Source: Flaviflexus equikiangi (GTDB lineage Bacteria; Actinomycetota; Actinomycetes; Actinomycetales; Actinomycetaceae). Taken from it: a stretch of DNA of 64,000 bases. Of the stretch, positions 17,481-26,476 are shown piece after piece. The DNA is taken from positions 1,612,001 to 1,676,000 of the forward strand of contig NZ_CP059676.1 in assembly GCF_014069875.1 (NCBI RefSeq). Direction: 5' to 3'. Both the position numbers and the translations under genes were made by a program. Position 1 is the first letter of the stretch, and each line of letters opens with the position of its first letter. Under the pieces are notes generated by a model. It was not told the DNA's origin. It searched no databases and was given only the letters and a program-made list of their open reading frames with translations.

Positions 17481-18911
17481 CTATCTGCCGCGTCCGAGGA
17501 TCTTGGCCACGATCTGACGATGTGCGGACGTGTCCGCTGCTGTGAGATAGGCGGCCGACATGGGGAGCGGGTCTCCGTGGAAGTAATACTCGTAGAGGGC
17601 TTGCCTCCCGGCGAAGGACGATACGGCCGCGTCGAAGCCGAGATTGAACAGGTGAACCCGCTCGTGGCCGGGCACGTTCCTGCCCTGGAGGTAGCGATCG
17701 ATATCTGCTTCGAGCTCCCCACGAGTATCGCTCTCGTACGGAAGGGCGGTCAGCCCGGAGGCCCCGAACTTGCGGACCTTCTCTGGCAGGGTTTGGAAGT
17801 ATCGCGGGAACCAGTTCCGCACGGCCGCGAGGGGCGCCATGTCAGGCTGGAAGAACCCGTACTCGTTGACCGCACCGTCCGCTTCTGCGGCTCGCAGGGC
17901 CGACTTCCCCATCTGGACCGCCACGAGAGCCTGGGCGAGATCGTCTCGAACATGGTCATACCGGTCGATGCCGATCGCCTCCGCCATCTCGCTCAGAAGG
18001 CCTGCATAGAACTCGGTCTTGACGGTTGTGCGGGTCACGGACTGGTGCGCCATGAGCGCGGTCGCGCCCGTCTGCGTCAGCATCCCATTCGACTTCGCAG
18101 GGTGCCCGAGAAGGAACACCCGATCCCAGGGAACCCGCACCTGCGTGAACACGCACACCGCGTCGATCTCCTCGAAGCGTGCCGCGAGGGGCTCGTCGAC
18201 AACCGAGTTGCCGTGCCGCAGCGGACGGCGACAGATGAGAGTCAGACCCTCGATATCGGCTGGGACTGCGAACGCGAAGGAGTAGGGCATGTCGTCCAGC
18301 CCCGGCCGGAGCACCGTCTGCGGCATGACAAGGATCTCGTTGGCGATGGGAGCATTCGTGGCAACCATGCGGGCACCGGACACGACAATGCCGTCCGAGT
18401 CTTGGGAGACGACGCGGAGCGTCGTCTCGCCCCCGCCCTGCTCGGCGGCCGAGACGGAGCGGTTGGCCTGGGGGGAGCCCACCGTGGACGTGAGGAGGAT
18501 GTCGTTCTCCCGCACCCACGTCACATACGCCGCCATGTTCTTCTCGAACTGGGCATCAGCATCGGCGAACCACGAACCCGCCTGTGAGAACGCGGTCAGC
18601 GCCGCGTTGAGGAAGTCTCCGGTCCGTCCCAGCATCCCGCCGGAATACTCCGCCCACAGGCGTGCGGCCGTCCGCCGGCGGACCAGATCATCCTGGGTGC
18701 GCGGCACGAGGAACGACATCGCATACCGGGATCCGTCCTCCTCGAAAGCCAGCCGATCATCCCCCTGCATGTCATACAAATCGGCATAGGAGTCGATGAT
18801 CCCGGTGAAGGCCGGATGGTCGGGCACAGATTCCACCCTGCCATCGAGATAGACGAGGGGGCTCATGGCCGCCAGGCTCTCGCGATAGTCCCCGCCGCTG
18901 CGTACTGCCAT
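17481..18911 (-). CDS. hpaB: HpaB-type flavin-dependent aromatic hydroxylase (oxygenase component)
   Basis: 476 residues, full length for the two-component 4-hydroxyphenylacetate 3-monooxygenase oxygenase. Uses FADH2 supplied by a separate reductase to hydroxylate a phenolic ring. Conserved features are SFLVPRTQDDLVRRR near the N-terminus, the flavin-binding stretch around VVSGARMVATNAPIANEILV and the RVFLLGH loop. It is preceded by the flavin reductase (nine-base gap) and an SDR on the same strand, forming one operon. No ring-cleavage genes are present nearby, so the true substrate (4-hydroxyphenylacetate, another phenol, or a halophenol) is unknown. Confidence 0.9.
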   Translation of the reverse strand: MAVRSGGDYRESLAAMSPLVYLDGRVESVPDHPAFTGIIDSYADLYDMQGDDRLAFEEDGSRYAMSFLVPRTQDDLVRRRTAARLWAEYSGGMLGRTGDFLNAALTAFSQAGSWFADADAQFEKNMAAYVTWVRENDILLTSTVGSPQANRSVSAAEQGGGETTLRVVSQDSDGIVVSGARMVATNAPIANEILVMPQTVLRPGLDDMPYSFAFAVPADIEGLTLICRRPLRHGNSVVDEPLAARFEEIDAVCVFTQVRVPWDRVFLLGHPAKSNGMLTQTGATALMAHQSVTRTTVKTEFYAGLLSEMAEAIGIDRYDHVRDDLAQALVAVQMGKSALRAAEADGAVNEYGFFQPDMAPLAAVRNWFPRYFQTLPEKVRKFGASGLTALPYESDTRGELEADIDRYLQGRNVPGHERVHLFNLGFDAAVSSFAGRQALYEYYFHGDPLPMSAAYLTAADTSAHRQIVAKILGRGR

Positions 18912-18920
18912 AGAGATTCC

Positions 18921-19463
18921 TTACACGAGGTGTTCGCGGCCGAGAACGGTTTCAGAGATCTCGGTGAAGCGGGCACCGTTGAAGCCGAGAGGGTCTCCCC
19001 TCCGTGAACGAAACGACTGGATCTCGCCCAGCACGAGGGTGTGGTCTCCCCCGTCGTAGGCTGCCCAGGGAGTGCACTCGAACCAGGCCAGGACGCCCGC
19101 GAGGCGCGGAGCACGCTCCCCCTCGACCCACACGGGGACGTCGTTGGGGCGGCCCGCGAAACTCCATGCCACACGCTCCTGGGAGGAGCCGAGGACGTTG
19201 ACGGCGAAGGGCCGGTCGATGACGAGATCGTGCGATGATGCAGAGCGTTGGATCGAGACGAGGAGCAGCGCAGGATCGAACGAGACCGAGGTGAACGAGT
19301 TGACGGTGATGCCGCGCTTGACACCATCGGCCTCGAACGTGACGACGCAGACGCCAGTCGGGAAGCGTGAGAACGCGGTCCGGAGGCGTTCCCGCTCACT
19401 CGGCACCGGCAGCGGCCGAGGATCGGCCCGCTCCGACAGCTGCGCGACGAAACCGTCCCTCAC
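18921..19463 (-). CDS. HpaC-type NAD(P)H:flavin reductase
   Basis: About 180 residues from GTG 19463 (a TTG at 19496 would add 11 residues and overlap the upstream SDR). Flavin reductase-like split barrel: FSRFPTGVCVVTFEADGVKRG, NSFTSVSFDPALLLVSI and FAVNVLGSSQ are the family hallmarks. It should supply reduced FAD to the adjacent HpaB. No obvious ribosome site supports one start over the other; the GTG gives a normal length. Confidence 0.88.
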   Translation of the reverse strand: MRDGFVAQLSERADPRPLPVPSERERLRTAFSRFPTGVCVVTFEADGVKRGITVNSFTSVSFDPALLLVSIQRSASSHDLVIDRPFAVNVLGSSQERVAWSFAGRPNDVPVWVEGERAPRLAGVLAWFECTPWAAYDGGDHTLVLGEIQSFRSRRGDPLGFNGARFTEISETVLGREHLV

Positions 19464-19479
19464 GGCCCCGCGATCGTCA

Positions 19480-20217
19480 TCACCCGCGCGCGACAACGGT
19501 ATTCGATGCTTGGGCGACGGGACGGATCGTCAACGTATCGATGTTGACATGCTCGGGCAGTTCAAGGGTCCACATGATCGCCTCCGCAACATCGTCCCCG
19601 ACGAGCGGCTCCGCAACACCCTCGTACACCTTCTCGGCCGCCTCGGCCGAACCGAGCCGGTTGAGGGAGAACTCCTCCGTCTTCACCATGCCGGGGGCGA
19701 TCTCGATGATACGAATCGGTTCGCCGACGAGCTCGAGGCGCAGCGTGTTGGGAAGCATGCGCTCCGCATGCTTCGCGGCAGTGTAGCCCCCTCCGCCCGG
19801 GTAGGTGCCGTGGGCGGCCGTGGACGTGAGGAACAGGAGCGAGCCGTGCCCGCGCTCCCGGAAGTGCGGAATGATCGCCTGCGTGAGACGAAGCGTCGCC
19901 AGCACATTCATGTCGAACATGGCCTGCCAATCCGCAACATCACCGTCCTCGATCCGGTCCGTGCCGCGGGCCCCGCCAGCATTGTTGACGAGGGCATCGA
20001 TGCCGAGGGATGCGGCCTTCTCCGCAAGTGCTGCCACATCATCAGGCTTCGTGAGGTCTGCCGCGAACCAGTCGCAGCCGGTCTCCTCCGCCAAGGCCGC
20101 GAGGCGGTCTGCACGCCGAGCGGTGGCAAGCACCTCCCATCCGCTCCGCCGGGCCCGCCGAACTGTGGCGGCGCCGATACCGGTTGATGCTCCCGTGACG
20201 AGTACGCGTTTGGTCAT
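19480..20217 (-). CDS. Short-chain dehydrogenase/reductase
   Basis: 245 residues, classical SDR. Cofactor motif TGASTGIG at 8-15, NNAG after the fourth strand, and catalytic YTAAK with upstream Ser in FLTSTAAHG. ARRADRL after the second strand suggests NADP preference. Closest in style to YdfG/serine 3-dehydrogenase-like enzymes. First gene of the operon with the flavin reductase and HpaB; it might process the aldehyde or ketone precursor of the hydroxylase substrate, but that is a guess from position. Confidence 0.88.
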   Translation of the reverse strand: MTKRVLVTGASTGIGAATVRRARRSGWEVLATARRADRLAALAEETGCDWFAADLTKPDDVAALAEKAASLGIDALVNNAGGARGTDRIEDGDVADWQAMFDMNVLATLRLTQAIIPHFRERGHGSLLFLTSTAAHGTYPGGGGYTAAKHAERMLPNTLRLELVGEPIRIIEIAPGMVKTEEFSLNRLGSAEAAEKVYEGVAEPLVGDDVAEAIMWTLELPEHVNIDTLTIRPVAQASNTVVARG

Positions 20218-20245
20218 GTGGCAAGTCTGCCCATAAACACTCCGT

Positions 20246-20251
20246 TAGGCT
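20246..20251 (+). promoter_or_regulatory. Candidate -10 box of proC (leaderless)
   Basis: TAGGCT ends six bases before ATG 20258; no ribosome site. Confidence 0.45.
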
Positions 20252-20257
20252 AGTCGC

Positions 20258-21079
20258 ATGATTGGATTCTTGGGATCGGGAAACATGGCTCGCGCCATCA
20301 TCACAGGCCTCATCGAGGGCGATGTCGAGCCCTCCAGCATCGCCGTCACCTCGCGTGACCCGCGCAATGCGGAGAAGCTGGCGCACGCGACGGGAGTGGA
20401 CTTCGCGACGACGAACAGCGACCTGGTCGACATGATCGGCCATGACGGCACTCTCGTCCTCGCGGTCAAGCCCTACCAGATCGAGGCTGTCCTCGACGAG
20501 ATCCGAGACGCCCTCGAGGGCACGGCCGTGCTTGTCGTGTCTCTCGCGGCGGGAACCACGATCGAGGCCCTCGAATCAGGTCTCCCCACAGGCCAGCCGG
20601 TCGTGCGCGTCATGCCGAACGTGAACTCCCATATCCGGGCCGGGATGACAGGGATCTGCGGCAACGAGCACGCGACGGAGGCACATCTCGACACGGTGTT
20701 CGCCATGTTCGACGCCATCGGGGACGTGGCACATATCGCCGAGAAGGACTTCCCTGCGTTCTCTGCGCTCGCGGGCTGTTCTCCCGCCTACACGTTCGAC
20801 TTCATCGAGGCGCTGGCTCGGGCTGGCGTTGCGAACGGGATTCCGAAGGCCCAGGCCGTGCGGTTTGCCGCTCAGGCGGTCATGGGTTCGGCGCAGCTGG
20901 CCCTGGAGCGTGCCTCCGATGGTCTGTCTCCCGCGAACCTGCGCGACACGGTGTCCTCCCCTGGGGGCACGACTATCGCGGGTCTGATCGCGATGGAGGA
21001 CGCTGGTTTCTCCGCGGCTGTGGTGCGCGGGGTGCAGGCCTCGATCGATCGCGACCACGAGATATCGGGGCGTGCCTAG
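20258..21079 (+). CDS. proC: Pyrroline-5-carboxylate reductase
   Basis: Last step of proline synthesis, NAD(P)H reduction of pyrroline-5-carboxylate. 273 residues. N-terminal Rossmann motif MIGFLGSGNMARAI, AVKPYQ, VRVMPNVNSHIRAGMTG, and the C-terminal signature SPGGTTIAGLIAMEDAGFSAAVVRGV. Start is fixed by the glycine-rich motif at the very N-terminus and the -10 box six bases upstream. Its stop overlaps that of the convergent siderophore-interacting protein gene within the tetranucleotide CTAG. Confidence 0.97.
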   Translation: MIGFLGSGNMARAIITGLIEGDVEPSSIAVTSRDPRNAEKLAHATGVDFATTNSDLVDMIGHDGTLVLAVKPYQIEAVLDEIRDALEGTAVLVVSLAAGTTIEALESGLPTGQPVVRVMPNVNSHIRAGMTGICGNEHATEAHLDTVFAMFDAIGDVAHIAEKDFPAFSALAGCSPAYTFDFIEALARAGVANGIPKAQAVRFAAQAVMGSAQLALERASDGLSPANLRDTVSSPGGTTIAGLIAMEDAGFSAAVVRGVQASIDRDHEISGRA

Positions 21080-21945
21080 CCCCTCATGGCAACGCCCTCG
21101 CGCCAGTACCCCATGAAGGCGACCTGGCTCCGGTCGATCCCGATCTCTCGGACGAGGTAGCGGCGCAGTCTCGTGACAACTCCGCTTTCGCCCGCGATCC
21201 AGTAGTACGTGCCGGTGGCCGGCGGCGTCGCGGGTTCTTCGCCCGTGGCCGAGTAGAGCGGTGTCTCCCACACGAGCTCCTCGGCGGGCGCCTCATCGCC
21301 ATCGGACAGGTGCCAGCCGAGTGCCTCCGCGAGGCATTCGCCCTTGGCGCGTTCCCCTCGGGCCAGCCAGCGGATGGGGAGGGAGCCCGTCAGACTGTCC
21401 TCCTCTGTGGGCACTTCGATGTAGGCAGTCGCGGTCCGGCCTGCCGAGGCGGGGAGGTCGTCGAGGATGCGGGCGATAGCGGGGGCGGCTGTCTCGTCCC
21501 CGAGGAGGACGATTCTGTCGGCCTCTCCCGGAGCGAACTCGATGCCGCCCGAGGCGCGCCCCTCGAGGGGAATGATGATGATGAGTTCATCGCCGGGGCG
21601 GGCACGGGACGCCCAGGCCGCTGCCGGCCCTAGCATCCCCCCGTGCATCGCGAAATCCACCGTCAGCAATGTCTGACCATATCGGCGGGTGACGTCCCTG
21701 ATCGAATAGGTGCGCATGCTGCCACGCTCCGTCTGCGGCAGCGCCAGCCATGCCCGATACCAGTCCGGATCGGAGCCCAGATCGGGCAGATCGGTGGATG
21801 TGGGGAAGATGAGTTTGATGCGCTGGTCGAAGAAGGGTCCCTCGAGGATGTCGAGTCCTGCCCCCGTGAAGACGAGCCTGCGGAAGCTTGGGGAGACGTC
21901 GGTGACCGCATGGACGGTGGCATGGACCGGGCCGTAGGTTGCCAT
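21076..21945 (-). CDS. Siderophore-interacting protein (ferric-siderophore reductase, FAD type)
   Basis: 289 residues, ViuB/SIP family. Releases iron from imported ferric siderophores by reduction. N-terminal ferredoxin-reductase barrel contains the FAD-binding RTYSIRD (about 78-84), and the C-terminal half has LLGDETAAPAI and YYWIAGESGVVTRLRRYL typical of SIP NAD(P)H binding. It starts immediately after the stop of the ABC ATPase gene, so it is the last gene of the iron uptake operon. Confidence 0.93.
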   Translation of the reverse strand: MATYGPVHATVHAVTDVSPSFRRLVFTGAGLDILEGPFFDQRIKLIFPTSTDLPDLGSDPDWYRAWLALPQTERGSMRTYSIRDVTRRYGQTLLTVDFAMHGGMLGPAAAWASRARPGDELIIIIPLEGRASGGIEFAPGEADRIVLLGDETAAPAIARILDDLPASAGRTATAYIEVPTEEDSLTGSLPIRWLARGERAKGECLAEALGWHLSDGDEAPAEELVWETPLYSATGEEPATPPATGTYYWIAGESGVVTRLRRYLVREIGIDRSQVAFMGYWREGVAMRG

Positions 21946-22740
21946 CTAGTCGCCTTTCGCGTGGTGGCGGCCGATCGGCACGACGAGCGGGCTGCCCGAG
22001 ACAGGGTCGGGATGGATCTCGCTCCTGATGCCGAACACCTCGGCCATGTTCTCTACGGTGACAACCTCGTGGGGGGTGCCCTGGACGTGGATGGCGCCGT
22101 CTTTCATCGCGACGAGATAGTCGGAGTATCGGGCCGCCAGGTTGATGTCGTGCAGCACCATGACGATCGTCGTCCCCTCCCTGTTGAGGTCGGTCAGCAG
22201 ATCGAGCACGTCGAGCTGGTTGGCGACGTCGAGGAATGTTGTCGGCTCGTCGAGGAGGAGAATGTCTGTCTCCTGGGCGAGTGCCATCGCGATCCACACC
22301 CGCTGGCGCTGGCCTCCCGACAGTTCATCGACCGGACGTTCAGACAGTTCTGACGTGTGGGTGGTCTCGAGAGACCTGGCAACGACCTCATAGTCGCGTG
22401 GGGACCACCGTCCCATGAGCCCCTGATAGGGGTGTCGTCCGCGGCCGACGAGATCGGCGACGACGATGCCCTCGGGTGCGATCGGTGATTGCGGGAGGAG
22501 TCCGAGGATACGTGCAATCTGCTTCCCGCGGAGCGAGGAGAGCGGCTGACCATCGAGGAGGACCGCACCGCTGCTCGGTGCGAGCAGCCGCGAGAGCGCC
22601 CTCAGCAGGGTCGATTTTCCGCAGCCGTTGGGGCCCACGATCGACGTGATCTTGCCCGGCGGCACGGCAAGATCCATGCCCGCGATCACGTTCCGTTCCC
22701 CGTAGCCGAGTGACACGTTCGAGGCGACAAGCTGGTTCAT
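21946..22740 (-). CDS. Iron-siderophore ABC transporter, ATP-binding protein
   Basis: 264 residues, FecE/FepC type. Walker A GPNGCGKST (36-44), Q-loop LLPQSP, signature LSGGQRQRVWIAMAL, Walker B ILLLDEPTTFLD and switch His in VLHDIN. Start ATG 22740 overlaps the upstream permease stop (ATGA) and has AGGGAG five bases upstream; a much longer upstream frame is out-of-frame read of the permease gene. Powers the FecD-type permease pair. Confidence 0.96.
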   Translation of the reverse strand: MNQLVASNVSLGYGERNVIAGMDLAVPPGKITSIVGPNGCGKSTLLRALSRLLAPSSGAVLLDGQPLSSLRGKQIARILGLLPQSPIAPEGIVVADLVGRGRHPYQGLMGRWSPRDYEVVARSLETTHTSELSERPVDELSGGQRQRVWIAMALAQETDILLLDEPTTFLDVANQLDVLDLLTDLNREGTTIVMVLHDINLAARYSDYLVAMKDGAIHVQGTPHEVVTVENMAEVFGIRSEIHPDPVSGSPLVVPIGRHHAKGD

Positions 22741-23768
22741 AGTGTGCTCCCTGCTCTGTTCGAGCGGATGAGGAGGTAGATGAGGAAGGGTGCTCCCAGG
22801 GCGCCGGTGATGACACCGACCGGGTAGCGGGTGCCGAGGAGGTACTGGCCTGCAAGATCGGAACAGAGGATGATGAGGGCTCCGACGAGCGCTGAGGGGA
22901 TGATGAGAGAGCCGCTCACGAGGCGGGTCGCGATCGGGCCGGCCAGGAACGCGACGAACGCGATCGGCCCGCATGCGGCCGTGGCCACGGCGATGAGGAT
23001 GACGGCGCACACGATGAGGCTCAGCCTCGTCGCATTGACGCGCACTCCAAGAGCGGCGGCCGTGTCGTCCCCGAGACGCAGCAGCTCGAGCCCCCTGCCC
23101 AAGACCACCATGGTCGGGAGGAGAGTCCCGACCGTGACGGCGAGGGGAAGCAGACGTTCCCAGGTCGCGCCGTTGAGGGAACCCGTCAGCCACCGCGTGG
23201 CAGTCGGCAGATCCCACGTGCTGGCCTGCGACAGCGCATACGTGACGACGGAATGGAGCATGGCGGCGACACCGATCCCGATGAGGATGAGACGGGTGCC
23301 CGCGAAACCGCCCCGTGAGGACAGCACGTAGATCGCGAACGCGACAAGCAGGGAGGCGATGAGGGAGACGATGGAGACAGCCGTCTGGCTCAGCCCGAAG
23401 ATGACGATCCCGATAACACCCGCGGCTGACGCTCCAGCAGAGATCCCGATGATGTCCGGTGATGCGAGCTGATTGCGGAGCATCGTCTGGAACGTCACCC
23501 CGGCAACGCCGAAGGCGAAGCCTGCCAGGAGCCCCATCGTCGCCCGCGGCAGGCGCAGCTCCCCGACGCTGTAGCTCGCGCCCGGGACGAGTTCGCCGCG
23601 CATCACGCGCACGATCTCACCGGGGCCGTAGAAGACTTCTCCCCACATGAGGCTGACGAGGTAGACGGCGAAGACTGCCGCCCCGAGGAGAGCAAGGGTG
23701 ATGGTCCTGCGGCGCTGTCGCGAGCGTCGTTCCGCGACGAGAGCCTCCACCCAGGTCGGTGCGCTCAC
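22737..23768 (-). CDS. Iron-siderophore ABC transporter permease (second)
   Basis: 343 residues, FecCD family, about nine to ten transmembrane helices. Family signatures are LRLPRATMGLLAGFAFGVAGVTFQTMLRNQLASPDIIGISAGAS and the ATPase-coupling segment LGVRVNATR; the end GAPFLIYLLIRSNR is typical. GTG start overlaps the preceding permease stop by four bases. A positively charged N-terminus (RRSRQRRR) faces the cytoplasm. Confidence 0.95.
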   Translation of the reverse strand: MSAPTWVEALVAERRSRQRRRTITLALLGAAVFAVYLVSLMWGEVFYGPGEIVRVMRGELVPGASYSVGELRLPRATMGLLAGFAFGVAGVTFQTMLRNQLASPDIIGISAGASAAGVIGIVIFGLSQTAVSIVSLIASLLVAFAIYVLSSRGGFAGTRLILIGIGVAAMLHSVVTYALSQASTWDLPTATRWLTGSLNGATWERLLPLAVTVGTLLPTMVVLGRGLELLRLGDDTAAALGVRVNATRLSLIVCAVILIAVATAACGPIAFVAFLAGPIATRLVSGSLIIPSALVGALIILCSDLAGQYLLGTRYPVGVITGALGAPFLIYLLIRSNRAGSTL

Positions 23769-24802
23769 AGGTCACGCACCTTGTGGCGGCGCACGATCCA
23801 GATGAAGATCGGGGCACCGATAATCGGCATGATGATGCCGACGGCGATCTCGCTCGGCCTCGTCATGACCCTCCCGAGAGTGTCGGCGAACACGAGCAGG
23901 GTCGCTCCCGCGACGGCGGAATAGGGGATGAGGAGGCGATGGTCGGTGCCGACGAGGAGGCGGCACAGGTGGGGGACGATCAGGCCGACGAAGCCGATGG
24001 GCCCCGCCAGGGCGGTTGCCGCCCCGCAGAGGATCACGGCTCCGGCAGAGCTGATGAGCCTGGTGCGCAGGACGTGCTCCCCGACCCCGGTGGCCACGTC
24101 ATCGCCGAGCGCGAGGGCGTTGAGTCCGCGTGCCGTGGCGTGGCAGATGAGGAAGCCGGCCACGAGCAGGGGTGCCGCGAGTGCCAGCCGGTCCCACTGT
24201 GCGCCTGCGACCCCACCGATCTGCCAATGCCGGAAACTGTCCATGACGTCGATGCGGGGCAGGAGAATGGCGGAGATCAGGGCGGACAGGGCGGCGGAGG
24301 TGGCCGCCCCCGCGAGCGCCAGCTTGAGAGGAGATGCTCCTCCCCGCCCGAGCGAGCCGACGACGTAGACGAAGACAGCGGCCGCTGCGGAGCCCGCGAT
24401 GGCAAGGACCATGACGGTGACAGGGTTGACGACGGCGAAGAACGTGATGCCGATGACGACTGCGAGAGAGGCGCCTGACAGGACTCCGAAGATACCTGGG
24501 TCCGCCAGCGGGTTCCGTGTCACCCCCTGCATCGTCACACCCGCGACGGAGAGAGCCGCCCCGACTGCGAAGCCGAGCACGGTGCGCGGGAGGCGGGCTG
24601 CGGCGGCAGCCTGGTTGGGTGTGTCGGTGCTTCCCATGACGCCGCCGAGAGCATCCGCGATCGAGATCGATCGCACGCCGAACATGATGGAGCAGATTCC
24701 CGCCGCGGCGAGGAGGCCGAGGAGGGCGAGGAGGGGAAGGAGTCGGCGTCCTGCCCCGCGCCGAGTCTCAGCGGTGCGGGGCAGTGCCACGTGGGCGCTC
24801 AT
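23765..24802 (-). CDS. Iron-siderophore ABC transporter permease (first)
   Basis: 345 residues, FecCD family. LPRTVLGFAVGAALSVAGVTMQG and NPLADPGIFGVLSGASLAVVIG are the classic permease signatures; GLIVPHLCRLLVGTDHR near the end is the conserved periplasmic/loop motif. Three bases after the binding protein stop, and overlapping the second permease. Two different permeases indicate a heterodimeric channel. Confidence 0.95.
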   Translation of the reverse strand: MSAHVALPRTAETRRGAGRRLLPLLALLGLLAAAGICSIMFGVRSISIADALGGVMGSTDTPNQAAAAARLPRTVLGFAVGAALSVAGVTMQGVTRNPLADPGIFGVLSGASLAVVIGITFFAVVNPVTVMVLAIAGSAAAAVFVYVVGSLGRGGASPLKLALAGAATSAALSALISAILLPRIDVMDSFRHWQIGGVAGAQWDRLALAAPLLVAGFLICHATARGLNALALGDDVATGVGEHVLRTRLISSAGAVILCGAATALAGPIGFVGLIVPHLCRLLVGTDHRLLIPYSAVAGATLLVFADTLGRVMTRPSEIAVGIIMPIIGAPIFIWIVRRHKVRDL

Positions 24803-24805
24803 CGG

Positions 24806-25822
24806 CTAGTTGACCGCGTCCTCGAGGATCGCGAAGTAGTCATCGATGCCCCAGGAGATCGAGAGGGGCGACGGGTTCGCCGCGGCCGCGATCGGACCGT
24901 TGCCGAGGAAGGCGACGTGGCCGTCGGCGATGGCGGGGATGAGGGAGAGGAGCGGGTCGTTCTGCCATGCTTCGAGGCTGGCCGCGTTCTCGGCATCATC
25001 GTCCGAACCGTAGGTGATGAGAAGGTCGACGTCGGCGAATGCTTCCGGGTTCTCTGCCGAGATCTCGACGTAGAACGATTCAGAGTCTGCATAGTCGGCA
25101 AGGATGTCTGCCTCGGCGAAGCCGTGGTCGAGGAGGAATCCCGCGCGCGGATCGAGTGCCGTATAGATGCCGATCTTCGACGTGTCTGAGTTGTCGAGGA
25201 AGGCGAACACCGGGGTTATTCCCTCGAGGCCGGGATGTGCGGCCAGGGCAGCATCAATGTCGGCGTTGATCGAGGCGATCAGCTCCTGCCCTTCGTCTGC
25301 CATGCCGAGCGCGGCCGCGTTCATGTCGATCATGTCCTCGAGGGATGTTCCCCAGGCGACATCCGGGTAGGCCACGACGGGAGCGATCTTGCTCAGCTGG
25401 TCGTAGTCCTCCTGCGTCAGGCCCGAATAGGCGGCGAGAATGACGTCGGGGCTGGTGTTGGCGACGGATTCGAACGGGATGGAGTCCGTGGCATCGAAGA
25501 GCACGGGGGTCTCGGCGTCGAGCTCCGCGAGCCGATCCTCGACCCATGGCAGCATGCCGTTCGCATCATCATCTCCCCACGTCACCTTCTCCATGCCAAC
25601 AGGCACGACCCCGAGAGCAAGGGGCACTTCGTGGTTGTTCCAGGCAACCGTGGCGACGCGCTCGGGCTTCTCCTCGATGACGGTCTCGCCGAAGGCGTGG
25701 CTGATCGTCACGGGGAAACCCTCGGACGCAACGGATTCCGTCTGCGGCGCCTCCGTGTCGGAGCAGGCGGCAAGGGTCAAGGATAGCGCTGCAGCGACTG
25801 CTGCAAGGCGACGTGCGGTCAT
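24806..25822 (-). CDS. Iron-siderophore substrate-binding lipoprotein
   Basis: 338 residues. Signal peptide with lipobox LAAC (lipidated Cys20), then a FepB/FhuD-type periplasmic-binding fold: PERVATVAWNNHEVPLALGVVPVG, SPDVILAAYSGLTQEDYDQLSKIAPVVAY and a C-terminal lobe. Captures ferric siderophore outside the membrane and delivers it to the permeases. GGAG lies five bases before the ATG. First gene of the operon, directly below the DtxR/IdeR box, so iron-repressed. Confidence 0.95.
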   Translation of the reverse strand: MTARRLAAVAAALSLTLAACSDTEAPQTESVASEGFPVTISHAFGETVIEEKPERVATVAWNNHEVPLALGVVPVGMEKVTWGDDDANGMLPWVEDRLAELDAETPVLFDATDSIPFESVANTSPDVILAAYSGLTQEDYDQLSKIAPVVAYPDVAWGTSLEDMIDMNAAALGMADEGQELIASINADIDAALAAHPGLEGITPVFAFLDNSDTSKIGIYTALDPRAGFLLDHGFAEADILADYADSESFYVEISAENPEAFADVDLLITYGSDDDAENAASLEAWQNDPLLSLIPAIADGHVAFLGNGPIAAAANPSPLSISWGIDDYFAILEDAVN

Positions 25823-25854
25823 GGGTACTCCAGTCGGAACGAAAACAATGGCCG

Positions 25855-25873
25855 TTAGGTTAGGCTCGCCTTA
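25855..25873. promoter_or_regulatory. DtxR/IdeR iron box
   Basis: TTAGGTTAGGCTCGCCTTA matches the actinobacterial DtxR/IdeR consensus at 16 of 19 positions. It lies 33 bases upstream of the binding-protein start, within the 53-base gap that must hold the promoter, so Fe(II)-DtxR should repress the uptake operon. Confidence 0.85.
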
Positions 25874-25875
25874 CT

Positions 25876-26415
25876 TTACATAGACTGGCCGCTGCGTCCT
25901 AGGACGAATATCCCATCCTGGTCCTCGTACGTGAGGAGATGCCCGAGCCCGCGGATCGCAACGACAGGATGATCCGGGTAGGCGTTCATGAGCACGTCGG
26001 CCATGCCCGCCAGGCTCTCCCGCAGCGGCGATGTGCCGACGTGGGGATCGACACCGGCCGCCGCCACATCACCGGTGATGATGACGCCCGGGCGCCCGCC
26101 GAACCGAGCATCGAGGCCCCGCCTGATCGCTCGGGCGCTGGCGAGCGGATCGACGGGAGGGAGGACGGCGATGCCGGGAGGGAGGTGACCGGCCGAGAGC
26201 ACGCCCTCGGTCGCGGCCGGCACGAGGCGGCCTTCACAGATGGCGACGAGCTTGCGGGCAATGACGACGATGTCGCCGTTCCGAAGGCCGACCGCACGGT
26301 CGGGCCACACGAGTGCGTTGAGGGCGGGTGCGATGAGGGCGGGGACAGTGTCGCGCATCGTGGCCTGGGGAATCCCGGGCACGGCGACAGCAAGGAGGGA
26401 GGAGTGGGGAATCAT
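25876..26415 (-). CDS. Short CofE-like protein (F420:glutamate ligase superfamily), function unknown
   Basis: 179 residues. NGDIVVIARKLVAICEGRLVP resembles the N-terminal nucleotide/metal segment of CofE (coenzyme F420-0:gamma-glutamyl ligase), and GRPGVIITGDVAAAGVDPHVG resembles the CofE segment that normally contains GRPWR. The family usually has about 250 residues, and the characteristic Arg/Asp-rich catalytic loop is altered, so the protein is short and perhaps not a ligase. It lies upstream of the iron operon on the same strand, separated by the DtxR box, and diverges from valS. Confidence 0.55.
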   Translation of the reverse strand: MIPHSSLLAVAVPGIPQATMRDTVPALIAPALNALVWPDRAVGLRNGDIVVIARKLVAICEGRLVPAATEGVLSAGHLPPGIAVLPPVDPLASARAIRRGLDARFGGRPGVIITGDVAAAGVDPHVGTSPLRESLAGMADVLMNAYPDHPVVAIRGLGHLLTYEDQDGIFVLGRSGQSM

Positions 26416-26476
26416 GTCACCATCGTGACATAACCCCTGGCGTCAGGCGGCGTCGCTTTATGAAACAATTGGCTCC

